Source: a virus
DNA: 64,000 bases
Virus record (IMG/VR): IMGVR_UViG_3300042520_000587
Coordinates: 1-64,000 of that record
Strand: one strand, 5' to 3'
Part shown: positions 1 to 11,000 of the stretch, piece by piece
Numbering within the stretch: the stretch's first letter is position 1
Layout: each line of letters starts with the position of its first letter
Position numbers and translations under genes: made by a program
The notes under the pieces: generated by a model
Database searches by the model: none
The model's input: only the letters and a program-made list of their open reading frames with translations
What the model was told of the DNA's origin: nothing

Positions 1-1
1 C

Positions 2-2629
2 GGAGTCTCTCAGAACTTTATTGGTAACAGAGATGAATTCAAAGTAGGTGGTATACCTGAATTACCATTAAGAGATAATCAAGTCAACTATGATGCATAT
101 GTAAACAGGTTTGAGCCTAAGACAAGAATGCAAGATGGTGGAGAACAAGATGCAATGAGTGCTATGATGAAAGCAAGACTTGCTTATGCTAATGAATTTG
201 GTAATCCTGCAGCTCAAAGAATGATTAATCTTCCTGATAATCCATATCAATTTGATGATGGAAATACAGGTACTCATTACATGGCAAGTATGGATAACTA
301 TGCTGTACCACAAATACAAGATATAAATGGTCAGTTGATGTTAGGAGACTATGGTCCAGAATCAAATGAAGCCATAAGATTTGATACAGATGATGATGCT
401 AATTATTTTGCAGAACATTATAAAGATGTTTCTCCAGGTTTTATAGAAGCAGAGCTTACAGATGATGAAATAGAAGAGTATAGAAAAGGTGGATACATAG
501 TAGAAGATATTTCTATACCTTCATTAAACCAATATGATAAAGGTGGTAGATTTAAAAGAAGAAAAAAGAAACAAGAGGAACAAGAACAGCTAGAGTACAG
601 ACCACCTGTAGAAGTTAATGATGAAATGTATGAGTCAGTAACTCCTTTTCCGGAAGCACCAGAAGAATTTAAACAAGGTGTAGGTAACATTAAAGAGATT
701 GAAAAAAAAGCACAAGCTCCGGACTGGTTAAAGTTTTCTAATGAGTATGAAAAGAAAAACTCTAAGCAAGCATTCATTGATGAAAAGAAAAAAGAATATC
801 TTAAAGGAACTAATCAAGGATTGCTTAAAGCTCAGGGTTATAATATGGAAAACTTTCCAGAAGATGTAGAAAGAAACTTTGAGAAAGCATATGACTATAA
901 AAAGAATAGTTTTATAGTTAAGAAACTTGGCAAGAAAGAAAAGTTTTCTCCAAACAGAAGAGGTGAATGGGTTGATGAGTTAAGTAAAAAAGAAAAAGAA
1001 ATTGTAGCTAACTCTAAGTATGAAAGCAAACTACAACCAAGTTATTGGTCTAGAACTTTAGCAGGACTGCAAGAACTTTACGGAGATGTTTATGCACCCG
1101 GTGTATCTAGCAGAATACCTATAGCAGGCTTAACTAAAAAAGAACAAAAAGACATTCAAAATTCTAAGCTAGGAGCATTTGAAACATTAGCAGGATGGGA
1201 TGCTCTAGGTGCTGTTGCGGCAAATGCATTAGAAAAATCTGGTAACTCTGGTTATGGTGCAAGTTATAGACAATCTCCAGGAATATTATCAGGAGAAAAA
1301 ATGGCAGGTGTTACAGATGAACATGCTATGACATTAAATCTTTTGAATTATACTTTACCATACGATATAGCTGCAGCTGCACCATCAATAATTAAAGGAG
1401 TAGGTAATGTAGCTAATGTAACTAAAACAGTAGGTAAAAATCTTATACAAGCTTCCCCTCTAAAAAAGGCATACAAATATAATCCATGGGCATTTAAAGC
1501 TGATAAAGAAGCGGCATACAGAATGCTTGGTGGTAAAGAAGGATATTTAGATGCAGTTGAGTCAGGTCTTTTAAGACCCAATCAGAAAACTGGAAGATAT
1601 GATGCTACATTTTATAATGTAGGAGAACCTTTAGATAGATATAAAGCAGGGTATGATACACAGTATATGGCTGAAGTACCTTTATCAAATGAGAAAATAT
1701 ATCCAAGATATGAAGGTGCTGATGATTATAGGATATCAGAAGAAATAGGTGCTGAAGCATTTGACACTAGAGTTCCTAAAGGACATGTGGGTATATATGA
1801 ACCTGGTGTAAATTTATATAAAGAACATTGGTTACAAGGATATAAGAAAGTTAAACCACCTAAAGCAACTAAAAAATTAGAAGTTGTTCCTAGTGAAGAA
1901 GAATTAATAGATCTTTGGAGAATACAAGAAAAAGGTGACAGACCAATGGCGGAACTTGCTGCAGAAGGTAAATTGGGACCAATGTTTAAAAATGAAAAAG
2001 CTATTCAACATTTTAAAGATAGAGAAAAATATTTTGGACAATGGTTTACAAAAGACAAAGCAGATTTAGATTGGTACAAAACAGATAGAGAGTTTAAAGA
2101 TCCAGAAATCATAAACCTAAAAGTTCCTAAAAGCAAACTTGAAGAGTTTCAAAATTATGATAAAACATTAAGCAGGGCTTCAGATAGAGAGTTTGTAATT
2201 CCTCAGGAAGAACAAGGTTTATACAAAGTAAGTGAAACACCGAAAGAATTACCTGGTTCAAGTAATAAATCTTTTATGGGTAAAGTAAAAGATTATTTTG
2301 ATAGACCTCCGGGACCATTAATGCTTGGTATGTCTAAAGGAGCTGTGTTTACTAAAGAAATAAAAAACCCAGATTACTTCCTAGACTTAATGAAGATAAA
2401 CAAGTACAGTGCAAAAAATAAAAAATATTTTGAAGATCTTATAGCTACTGTTAAGAGACAAGGCAATGTAGCAAGTGAAAGACAATATGATGAGTTGCAA
2501 AGACTTAAGACCGGAGACATGAACTATGGTAAGAAAGGTTTTGCCAAAGGAGGTATTGTATCTGAGTTATCTAATAAAGAAATAAAAGATCTTGTAGCAC
2601 AAGGTTATATAGTAAAAGATGTAGACTAA
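2..2629 (+). CDS. Virion cargo-type protein with ADP-ribosyltransferase-like segment (5' partial)
   Basis: The frame is open from base 2 with no stop, so the gene starts left of the window; the ATG at 128 is internal. At least 875 residues are visible (numbered here from base 2). Two enzyme-like segments can be seen. Residues about 505-618 start with YRMLGG and run through a GY.DAVESG stretch. Residues about 630-735 hold LWRI (R640), a WFTKD.ADLDWY block (W681) and REFVIPQE (E730); this order recalls ADP-ribosyltransferase-like domains at the ends of phage head proteins. Short xGG motifs (QDGGE, RKGGY, DKGGR, AKGGI) occur, and an 'ELs..EI......GYIV.D' unit appears both near nt 455-515 and at the C terminus. 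It is followed by two more proteins rich in xGG motifs. Role as packaged cargo is inferred from position and neighbours; the enzyme calls are fold guesses. Confidence 0.6.
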   Translation, partial: GVSQNFIGNRDEFKVGGIPELPLRDNQVNYDAYVNRFEPKTRMQDGGEQDAMSAMMKARLAYANEFGNPAAQRMINLPDNPYQFDDGNTGTHYMASMDNYAVPQIQDINGQLMLGDYGPESNEAIRFDTDDDANYFAEHYKDVSPGFIEAELTDDEIEEYRKGGYIVEDISIPSLNQYDKGGRFKRRKKKQEEQEQLEYRPPVEVNDEMYESVTPFPEAPEEFKQGVGNIKEIEKKAQAPDWLKFSNEYEKKNSKQAFIDEKKKEYLKGTNQGLLKAQGYNMENFPEDVERNFEKAYDYKKNSFIVKKLGKKEKFSPNRRGEWVDELSKKEKEIVANSKYESKLQPSYWSRTLAGLQELYGDVYAPGVSSRIPIAGLTKKEQKDIQNSKLGAFETLAGWDALGAVAANALEKSGNSGYGASYRQSPGILSGEKMAGVTDEHAMTLNLLNYTLPYDIAAAAPSIIKGVGNVANVTKTVGKNLIQASPLKKAYKYNPWAFKADKEAAYRMLGGKEGYLDAVESGLLRPNQKTGRYDATFYNVGEPLDRYKAGYDTQYMAEVPLSNEKIYPRYEGADDYRISEEIGAEAFDTRVPKGHVGIYEPGVNLYKEHWLQGYKKVKPPKATKKLEVVPSEEELIDLWRIQEKGDRPMAELAAEGKLGPMFKNEKAIQHFKDREKYFGQWFTKDKADLDWYKTDREFKDPEIINLKVPKSKLEEFQNYDKTLSRASDREFVIPQEEQGLYKVSETPKELPGSSNKSFMGKVKDYFDRPPGPLMLGMSKGAVFTKEIKNPDYFLDLMKINKYSAKNKKYFEDLIATVKRQGNVASERQYDELQRLKTGDMNYGKKGFAKGGIVSELSNKEIKDLVAQGYIVKDVD

Positions 2630-2644
2630 ACTTTATAAGTTTAG
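2626..2644 (+). other. Stop-codon hairpin
   Basis: CTAAACTT and AAGTTTAG pair perfectly (8 bp, 3-nt loop) across the stop codon. No U-run follows, so it is not a classical intrinsic terminator. A weaker version follows the gene ending at 7994. It may stabilise mRNA 3' ends or mark processing sites. Confidence 0.45.
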
Positions 2645-2687
2645 CCATTAATTTAAAATTTAGTATATTTAATATATATCTTAGCAC

Positions 2688-5600
2688 ATGAAGAAAAAAG
2701 TAAGAATATATAAGTCTCCAGATGGAAACGGAAAGTATATCAATAAGACTGCACAGTTCTTAGAAAGAATGGACTATGGTGGTCAACCAAGTGTTGATGA
2801 ATTAGGTTATCCAGGAGCTGTCCAAGAAACACAAGCGGATCCTGCAGATGAGTTAACTCAAGTAGTTCTTAAAGACATAAATGATAACTTACCATATGAA
2901 GCATCAGTAGCAAAACTTGTTAATGCTTATGACTTAGATCCGGCTGTGGCAAATCAGTTTGTTCAACAAATATATGCTACTGTAGAATCTCAAGTTGATA
3001 AAGAAAAATCTGATGAAACAGAAGCGGAAGAAGAAGCAGAACCAAAAGAAGTAGAAGAAATAGGTAATGAAATAGTAAGAGAGAAAAAATCTATGAGTAA
3101 AATCAGAGGTAATGCTGATCTTGCTATGGAGGATAGTGGTGAAGATGATGAAGGTTTAGGTGATGAAGACATGCTGAAGTATGGAGGTATGCCAAGAAAA
3201 GATGACGGAGGAGAAGCTGATTATGTTGAAGCAATGAATAATGACCAAACTAGTTGGCCAGCATCTGAAACTCCTATAGTCATGCCAGATGTATCTGAGT
3301 ATATACCCTTTGATATGAGTGATTACTTAAGTAATGATGCAGCAGCAATAGCTTGGTCAGAACCTACAGATGAAGATATGTCAGTTTCAGAAGATGAATC
3401 TGATTATACTGAACCTGTAGTTAATCCTGAAGAATTCAGAATGGGTGGTTTTAAAACTAAGAAGGGATATGTTAACTCTATTCTTAAATTAGTTAAGAAA
3501 GCAAATGGTGGTGACACTGAAGAACAAGACATAAAAGCATCTGATGCAGATCCAAGAGGTGATGACTTAAGAAAGAATAGACTTGATGCTTTTGTAGGTG
3601 CTGTAAAAAGAGAAGGTAATGCATCAATTGCAAAACAAAAAGCTGAAGAACAGTTTGAAGAAATGCAAGCCATGCATAACCAAATGATGCAGAATCCAAA
3701 TCTTCAAAACTTTATACCTGAAGATTATGGTCAAGACTATATGCAGTTTGGTGGTCAGAGAAGAGCTATGCGTCAACTTAATAGAGCTATGAGAAGAATG
3801 CCGGTATTTCCTGGTATGTATGGACCTGTTACTAAATTTGATGTAAGAAGATCTGGTATATTTGGTAGACCAAAAGAATACTCTATTGAGTTTGGTCAAA
3901 GTCCATTAATGCAATTAGCCGGTAATCCATTTTTATCTCAAGCATATGGTTATGGATACAGTAAGAAAAAAACTAAAACCCCGGGTAGATTAATTACAGA
4001 AACTGTAAGAAACACAGTTAATAATAAATCTACTAAAGATGTAGCTAATGCAACAGGTTCTGAAGCTGCTAGTAAGTCAGTTAACTGGGATATGGATAAT
4101 AATACCATTCCTGATGTGATTCAGAAAAATCCTATTCAACCAAAAAAAACTATATTTGATAGTTGGGTAACTGATCCAAATGCAACAGCTCCGCAACAAT
4201 TGGCACCAGGTAGCGGTGTATTATTAAATAATTCCATTACACCAAATACTACAGCTTTTACAAAGGTAAAAGGACAAACTATGCCTCCTGTATATGATGC
4301 ATCCCGTATAGCATTCATGAACAAAAATAAAAAGCAACAAGGAGGATTAGTAAACAATCCTATGCCTGATCAGTTTGGTAATCTTCAACAGTTTGTATAT
4401 GGTGGTCTAGATCAATCTGACATAGATGATGTATATTCAAAAGATGTAACAGATCCTTATTTCCAATATGGCGGTTTAACCAAATATGTAGGAGATGAAG
4501 AAGGAAGTGAAACAGATGAAAATACAGATCAATATGAAGACTATAGAAAAAGAGTAGGTGATAAACTAGGTATGTCTTTAAGAGATGATCTATCTGCTAA
4601 AGAACTATTTGAAATGGGTAATAAAGCAGGTGTAGGTTTTGGTAATACTCCTGCTACTACACAAAAGAAAACTACAACTACACAGACTCAACAATATAAT
4701 CCGTATGCTTCAGCTTATGGGTATAAACCTCAAAGTTTATTTCAAACATATTTTCCAGCAAACTTTCCTCAGAGACATCAGTATTTAAAAAAGACTAAAG
4801 GAGCCTATAATAAAAATACTGGAGAGATGTTTAAAGGTATACCAGGATTTAATCCGTATGCTCAAGTTCAAAACATTACAGGAAAAGGAAGAAGATTTAG
4901 TGTAACATACAATACTAATCCTACTGGAAAACCTGAAGATAGAAAGTTAGCATTTGCAACACCAGGGTCTCAACAGGAACAACAAAAGCAACAAGGTATT
5001 GCTAATAAATCTACACAACCTAAAGCAGGCTTTTCAAATACAGCAGGTTTATCTAATAAAGCTCAAAGACAGATCCGTCAAGGTGAAAGAGAGATGATGA
5101 GAAATGAAAGAAAAGTTGCTAGAAATCCTGAAGGTAAAGTTCCATTTATGTTAAATGCTCCTGGAAAAGTAAATCAAGCAGGACCAACACAAAAACAATA
5201 TGGTGGTGTTATGGAACCATATTTACCTATAGCATTATACGGAACAGAGTCTCCGGTATCTATGGCTGATAGTCCTGTTAATAATGATCTTAGAATGCCT
5301 ACTAAAAGTTCTAAAGATGTTGGTCAACAGATGATGATGGACAGTAGAAAGAAACTAGAAGGAGAAGCTAACTATATGCCTGATGAATACACTGAAGATT
5401 ATAAAGTTAAAAGTAAATGGCTTGGTGATAGACAAGGAGCCCTACTAAGTGCAAATGCTAAAATAGAAGGATTAGCAGGTGGTATAAATAGATTCAGAAA
5501 TAGAAATGCTGAAGCTATGATGTATGCTAATACTACAGCTGATAATAACTATACTTCTGATCCTAGTACAGATTCTGGTGATTATGATATTAATACAGGT

Positions 5601-5759
5601 CTTTATAGACCAGATAAACAAGGTCAAACATGGGGAAGCAGATCTGCACAATATGGAGGAACAAGTAATTATTCTGAAGGTGATGAAGTTGAAATGACTG
5701 AAGAAGAATTAGAACAATTCCTAGCAAATGGTGGAGAAGTAGAATACTTAAATTATTAA
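2688..5759 (+). CDS. xGG-motif-rich virion cargo-type protein
   Basis: 1023 aa, starting MKKKVRIYKSPDG at an ATG after an AT-rich 58-nt gap. I know no enzymatic domain for it. The middle is low complexity: acidic stretches (residues about 100-270), Gln/Asn/Thr-rich stretches, and about eleven short motifs of the form [YFMN]GG (DYGGQ, KYGGM, QFGGQ, VYGGL, QYGGL, QYGGV, QYGGT and others). The end, EMTEEELEQFLANGG, matches the unit found twice in the preceding protein. It lies between two proteins of the same style in a single-strand block leading to the virion RNA polymerase. The best guess is a packaged head protein whose repeats bind a common partner. That part is inference; only the repeats are seen. 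Confidence 0.6.
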   Translation: MKKKVRIYKSPDGNGKYINKTAQFLERMDYGGQPSVDELGYPGAVQETQADPADELTQVVLKDINDNLPYEASVAKLVNAYDLDPAVANQFVQQIYATVESQVDKEKSDETEAEEEAEPKEVEEIGNEIVREKKSMSKIRGNADLAMEDSGEDDEGLGDEDMLKYGGMPRKDDGGEADYVEAMNNDQTSWPASETPIVMPDVSEYIPFDMSDYLSNDAAAIAWSEPTDEDMSVSEDESDYTEPVVNPEEFRMGGFKTKKGYVNSILKLVKKANGGDTEEQDIKASDADPRGDDLRKNRLDAFVGAVKREGNASIAKQKAEEQFEEMQAMHNQMMQNPNLQNFIPEDYGQDYMQFGGQRRAMRQLNRAMRRMPVFPGMYGPVTKFDVRRSGIFGRPKEYSIEFGQSPLMQLAGNPFLSQAYGYGYSKKKTKTPGRLITETVRNTVNNKSTKDVANATGSEAASKSVNWDMDNNTIPDVIQKNPIQPKKTIFDSWVTDPNATAPQQLAPGSGVLLNNSITPNTTAFTKVKGQTMPPVYDASRIAFMNKNKKQQGGLVNNPMPDQFGNLQQFVYGGLDQSDIDDVYSKDVTDPYFQYGGLTKYVGDEEGSETDENTDQYEDYRKRVGDKLGMSLRDDLSAKELFEMGNKAGVGFGNTPATTQKKTTTTQTQQYNPYASAYGYKPQSLFQTYFPANFPQRHQYLKKTKGAYNKNTGEMFKGIPGFNPYAQVQNITGKGRRFSVTYNTNPTGKPEDRKLAFATPGSQQEQQKQQGIANKSTQPKAGFSNTAGLSNKAQRQIRQGEREMMRNERKVARNPEGKVPFMLNAPGKVNQAGPTQKQYGGVMEPYLPIALYGTESPVSMADSPVNNDLRMPTKSSKDVGQQMMMDSRKKLEGEANYMPDEYTEDYKVKSKWLGDRQGALLSANAKIEGLAGGINRFRNRNAEAMMYANTTADNNYTSDPSTDSGDYDINTGLYRPDKQGQTWGSRSAQYGGTSNYSEGDEVEMTEEELEQFLANGGEVEYLNY

Positions 5760-5762
5760 CCA

Positions 5763-7994
5763 ATGAGAGTTAAAATAAAAAGATTACCGCAAGCAAGAAC
5801 TGGATACCAAGTTCAAGGAGCTTTAGTAAATGATGTACCTGCAATGGGTGGGGTTGACTATAATGCATATATAGGACAAGAAAGACCTAAAGTTGGAAAC
5901 ACTATCAGTAAAGTACCAAGAAGCAAAGCTAATCTAGAAGCTGAAGGTGGGGAAACTGTAATAGGAAATATTGATGGAAGTGGTATGCCGTCATTCTATA
6001 CTATTACAGGACCAAGACATTCTGATGGTGGTGTACCACTTAATCTTCCGGATGACAGTTTCATCTATAGTGACACACAGTCAATGAAGATAACTGACCC
6101 TACTATTCTTAAGATGTTTAATAAACCAGTTAAGAAAGGCGGATACACTCCGGCAGAGTTATCAAAACCATATGACCTAAATAAATTTAGAAAGATACTT
6201 CAAGATCCTGAGTCAGATGAAATAGCAAGAAACACAGCTGAGTTAATGATTAAGAACTATACTATTAAGTTAGGAGCATTAGCATTAGCACAGGAAGCTA
6301 AGAAAGGATTCCCTCAAGGAATTCCTGAAGTTGCAAAACCATATATGGATGCTAATAATATTAGCCCAGAACAGATTATGCCTGAACTTGCTGCACAAAA
6401 ACAACAAGCACAAGAACAAGCTCCAGAAGATGCAGGTCAAGAACCTAACATAGAACCACAGGCTGAAGAAGATATGGCTGTGATGAATCCTGGAATGTCT
6501 GCTGATCAAATGGGTATGCCTCAACAAGATATGATGATGCAGATGGGTGGTATGTTAGAACAAGACTATATGTTTCCATACCATCCTACTGAAATGGCTT
6601 ATGGTGGATATCTTCCTAAAGCTCCAGACGGAGTTACTGTAGAAGGTATTGGAGCTTCTAAAGTTACTAAGGCTCCAACAGATGAAGGATGGAAACAAGG
6701 TAAAGTGGCAGGTGCCGGATCAAAAGCACAAGGTTATTATAGAAGTAGTAGAGGGCAAGGAGAAAAAGTATCATGGCATTCTGGTAAAGGTAATGCATCA
6801 GAAGCATCAGTAGCATCAGGTGTTTGTAAAAAAATCGCTAAATCTGGAGATATTGAAGATGCTATATTAGGAGCATTTCCTGCTTATCTTAAAGGAAAAA
6901 GAAAAGGTGATCCTGGTTATGAAGAAGCAATGCAAGCAGCTGTTGCAAGATTATCTGCTAATCCTTTGTATGCAGATTGTATTAAAAAAGCAAATGAAAA
7001 ATTTGAAAAGAAAGAAGCGGTATATCTAGAACCAGAAGACACAGGCATTGATGAGTGTGAATGTACTGATGAAGCTACAATGGAAAAATACACTGTAGGA
7101 AAAGATGAAAACGGTAACTGTCTTCCATGTACTTCTACAAAGAAAAGATGTGAATGTCCTGATGGATCTGATCCTGGTATGGATGAGGATGGTAATTGTA
7201 ATGATTGTGAAACTGAAGAAGAAGAAGGTGCTATCACAACACCACCAAAACCAGAAGCTCAATGGTGGTTACAAGATACTGTAAATACTATGGGTGCATT
7301 TGGTGAACTAATGGGTACTAAAAAATATATGCCTTGGGAAGCAAGAGTTGATCTTGAAGAACCAAGACCTACATTCTTAGATCCTAGTAGAGAGCTAGCT
7401 AAACAATCTGAGGACGCTAACATTGCTGCACAAGCTAGTGCCCAATTTGCCGGACCACAAGCTTTAGGTGCTAGACTTTCTGCAATACAAGGACAAGGAG
7501 CTGCTGCTGCTGCAAATACCTTATCTAACATTAACAATCAGAATGTCAATATTGCTAATCAGTTTGAAGCTAATCAAGTTGGTATAAGAAACCAAGAAAA
7601 TATGCTTAATCAAGCAATGAATGCTAGAGTGTATGATAAAAACACTATTGCTAATCAACAGTTTGATAATGCTATCAGACAAGGTAGAGCTAACTTAAGA
7701 CAAGCATATAACACAGCCGTTACTAATAAGTGGAAGACAGATGCATTGAATCAGTTATATCCTAACTATCAAACTCTTGCTGGCCCTGGAGGTAAAGTAA
7801 TTTATACTCCAACTGAGAAACAACTTACTCCTGAAAAACCAGGAGCAACTGAAGCAGAATACTACAAAGATTTGTTAGCAGCTGGATTGAAAGAAGATGT
7901 AGCAGGTAAATTAGTAATAGATAAGTTTAAGTCTAAAAAAGGCGGAAATGTTCAAAGAGGTTACATATATACTGATTGGCCAATCTTCCTATAA
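5763..7994 (+). CDS. Virion-associated protein with Cys-rich insert
   Basis: 743 aa, starting three bases after the previous stop. Residues about 60-105 hold the block ITGPRHSDGGVPLNLPDDSF, which I recognise from structural-region proteins of Bacteroidota phages. A Gln-rich, Met-rich stretch follows (residues about 210-270). Residues about 428-490 form two cysteine units, each CEC...GNC..C (8 Cys). The C-terminal third is helical, Ala/Asn/Gln-rich (residues about 550-650) and resembles ejection-type proteins. xGG motifs recur (KKGGY, QMGGM, AYGGY). It belongs with the flanking cargo genes. Function is not known; virion association is inferred. Confidence 0.6.
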   Translation: MRVKIKRLPQARTGYQVQGALVNDVPAMGGVDYNAYIGQERPKVGNTISKVPRSKANLEAEGGETVIGNIDGSGMPSFYTITGPRHSDGGVPLNLPDDSFIYSDTQSMKITDPTILKMFNKPVKKGGYTPAELSKPYDLNKFRKILQDPESDEIARNTAELMIKNYTIKLGALALAQEAKKGFPQGIPEVAKPYMDANNISPEQIMPELAAQKQQAQEQAPEDAGQEPNIEPQAEEDMAVMNPGMSADQMGMPQQDMMMQMGGMLEQDYMFPYHPTEMAYGGYLPKAPDGVTVEGIGASKVTKAPTDEGWKQGKVAGAGSKAQGYYRSSRGQGEKVSWHSGKGNASEASVASGVCKKIAKSGDIEDAILGAFPAYLKGKRKGDPGYEEAMQAAVARLSANPLYADCIKKANEKFEKKEAVYLEPEDTGIDECECTDEATMEKYTVGKDENGNCLPCTSTKKRCECPDGSDPGMDEDGNCNDCETEEEEGAITTPPKPEAQWWLQDTVNTMGAFGELMGTKKYMPWEARVDLEEPRPTFLDPSRELAKQSEDANIAAQASAQFAGPQALGARLSAIQGQGAAAAANTLSNINNQNVNIANQFEANQVGIRNQENMLNQAMNARVYDKNTIANQQFDNAIRQGRANLRQAYNTAVTNKWKTDALNQLYPNYQTLAGPGGKVIYTPTEKQLTPEKPGATEAEYYKDLLAAGLKEDVAGKLVIDKFKSKKGGNVQRGYIYTDWPIFL

Positions 7995-8056
7995 ACTTTA
8001 TATGTTTATTAAACTTAAAAAATTTTAATAGTTTTACAATATAGATAAAAAACATT
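7991..8056 (+). other. AT-rich intergenic leader with hairpin
   Basis: ATAAAC (7991-7996) and GTTTAT (8004-8009) can pair across the stop codon; the 19-nt core is nearly the same as the element at 2626-2644. The rest of the gap is almost pure A/T and ends in AAAAAACATT before the ATG. A promoter or RNA-processing point is possible, but no clear promoter consensus is visible. Confidence 0.3.
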
Positions 8057-11000
8057 ATGGCTACGTATCTACAAGGAGTCACAGATTATATACCACAGTT
8101 TCAACCCTTTCAACCGGATCTGAACTTTTATGCTAATGTAATGCAGACAAAGCAGACTCAGTATGATACAAACTGGAAGGCTTTAAACAAAATGTATAGT
8201 CAGTATTATTATGCTGACTTAACAAGAGATGGTAATATAAAAAAGAAAGATGAGTATTTAAATAACATTGAGTTTAACCTTAAGAGAGTATCTCAATTAG
8301 ATTTGTCACTTGAACAAAATGTTGCTCAAGCTACACAAGTATTCAAGCCTTTTTATGAAGATAAAGGTTTGATGAAAGACATGGCTTGGACTAAAAACTA
8401 TAACAACCAACTTAACCGTGCTGAGATATTCAGAAATTCAAATGAAACTGAACAAAGAACACAATATTGGGAAGAGGGCGTTAGAGGAATGAACTATCTA
8501 AGAGATGAGTTTAAAGAAGCAACAGATGAAGATGCAATGGGTTTTCAAAATGCTGAGTATGTACCTAATGTAGATGTATTAGGTAAAGCAGAAAAGATTG
8601 CTAAAGACTCAGGTTTATCTATTGAAAAAGTAGATTTTAGTGATGGTGGTAAGTTTATTGTTAAAACCAAAAATGGTGAAGCACTTACTGAACCTTTACA
8701 AAAGTTATTTGAAGCTAGATTAGGTAGTGATCCGTCTATTCAATCTAAATATAAAATGCAAGCATATGTAGATAGAAAAGACTATGCTTATTCTAATGCT
8801 GCACAGTTTGGCGGAGACAAGAATGCTGCAGAAATGAAGTATCTTGAGAACAGTTTTAATGTGCTCAAAGCACAGAGTGATGCAAGATATAAACAACTTC
8901 AAGTTAACTCTTCTGTTTATGATAATCAAATAAAAGATATTCAAAAACAAATTGATAATGGTACTGCATCTCCTACAGCAAAGATGATGCTAGAGCAGTA
9001 CAAAATGAATAAGGATATCAATGATAAAGTTTTGGCAAGAGCTGAGAATGAAAACAAAATGCTCAATGATGGTAAAAATAAAACTCCTTTAACTTCAACA
9101 GGGTTTACAAATCCTTATGGAGATCTTAAGTCATTAAGATATAAAGTAGATAATGGTATGGCATCATTACTTATGCAGAAAGATCTTGATGAAGCAGCTA
9201 ATATCTATGCATATAGAGATATGGAAATAGATGTAGAAGCTAATCCATATAAGATCTTAGAAGAAAAGCAAAGAAATAGCATGCAGCTTATAGCAGCAAG
9301 AGAAGCTGCATCAATGAGATTAGCTGAATTCAAAAGCAATCTTCAAAAACAAAAAGACTATGAAGATAATATCATAGAAAATGGTGCCGGCTACAGAGAT
9401 GAAAAAGGTAACATACAGTTGTATGAAGATCAAAACATAGTAACCACTGAAGAAGAAAAGTCAGGAGGTGTTACTGGTTCTATTAACTTTAAAAATAAGA
9501 GCCGTGATATTTCTCAAATGACTAAGCAAGAGTTTCTTGATCCTTACTTCCAATCAACATTTGCTGTATTAGATCAAGCTATTGCTGATAAAAAAATGAG
9601 CAAACAAGAGGCTGGTAAAATACTTGGGTATAATAAAAATCAAGGTATATCTCTTGATGACTTTATTAAGAAGTATAACACATATGGTGACTCTTGGTTA
9701 AGAAAACAAGTAGGGTCTAAAGGAGTTAGAGAAATCAGAAACAAAATGAATGAATGGATAGGTAATAACAGAGATCTAGATTTATTTACACAGAATGGTG
9801 AGAAGACGGCTCTATACAAAACTTATAGAGAGGCTAATATGAAGATGAATGACTATATGTTATATATTAAATCAGATGAAAAATGGAAAAAAGAAACTTC
9901 TAAGTCTGTAATTACTGATCTTACTAGACAAGGTTATGATAAAGCTAAGTATTTGTATGATGATAACGGCAATAAGAGAACTGAAAAAGAATACATAAGA
10001 GCTCTTCTTGATAATAAAGCAATTTCAAAAGATGAAATGGCAGAGTATATTGCTCAAGAAAAAATTCAAAAAGGAGAAGCTGGGTATAAAGCAGCTGTAG
10101 AATTAATTGGAATGAATGATTATTGGACTGCAAAAGGTGCACAGTTCCTTGATGTATTAGACAGAGTAAATAAATTTTTAAAACCAATTGCGGCACCTAA
10201 ACAATATATAGCTGAAAAAATATACGGAGTAGCTACTACACCATCAGTTAATTTTGATTATGATGAATTAGTAAAAGCTGCAGGTAAAGCTTATTCAACT
10301 GAAAAAGTTATTAAAACACCACCTCCAAGAATCCCTGGAGGACCAACTGGATCTGGTACAGGTTTATTTGCAACAGGCTCATCAAGAATAACAGTTAATC
10401 CAAAAGTACATGGTGTTGGTTATGCACATTTTGCTGATGTAAGTAATGACTTAAAAACTTTTGGAATGGATAACATGGACAGAGTATCATTTTATGGTAT
10501 CTCTAAAGATATGTATGATAAGTCTGGAAATAAACATAATGATGTTGGTAAAGCGGCATTAGATAAAATCCGTGAGGATATGCAGAAGAAAAAATCTTCT
10601 CTTGGAGCTTTTGAACTTAAAGTGTCTCCTATTGCTGGAGGTTCTGATAGAATGGCTGCAGTAAGAATAATACCAAATCTTGAATGGATTAAAGCTAATA
10701 CAGCTAAGTTAAATTCAAAAGGAGGTATATCTGAACCTGGATTGTTTACACCAAATGAAGCAGCAGCAATTGCTAAACATGGTATTACATATTTTATGAA
10801 TAATAAAAAGATGAATAGTAATATGTATAAGCAATCTTATCAATCACCAATGGAAAGTTATGTTGAAACATTTGGTAAGTATGAATTAAATAGTATTGGT
10901 GGGGATCCAATGAAATCTTTTAAAGTAGAAAAGAATACATTAGGAACCGGTGACTATATTACTACTGTTACCTATCCTTTATTTAATCCTGATACAGGTA

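Noticed and set aside
128-2629. ATG at 128 as the start of the first gene
   Set aside because: The same frame is open to base 2, with similar coding character, so the ATG is internal and the gene is partial.
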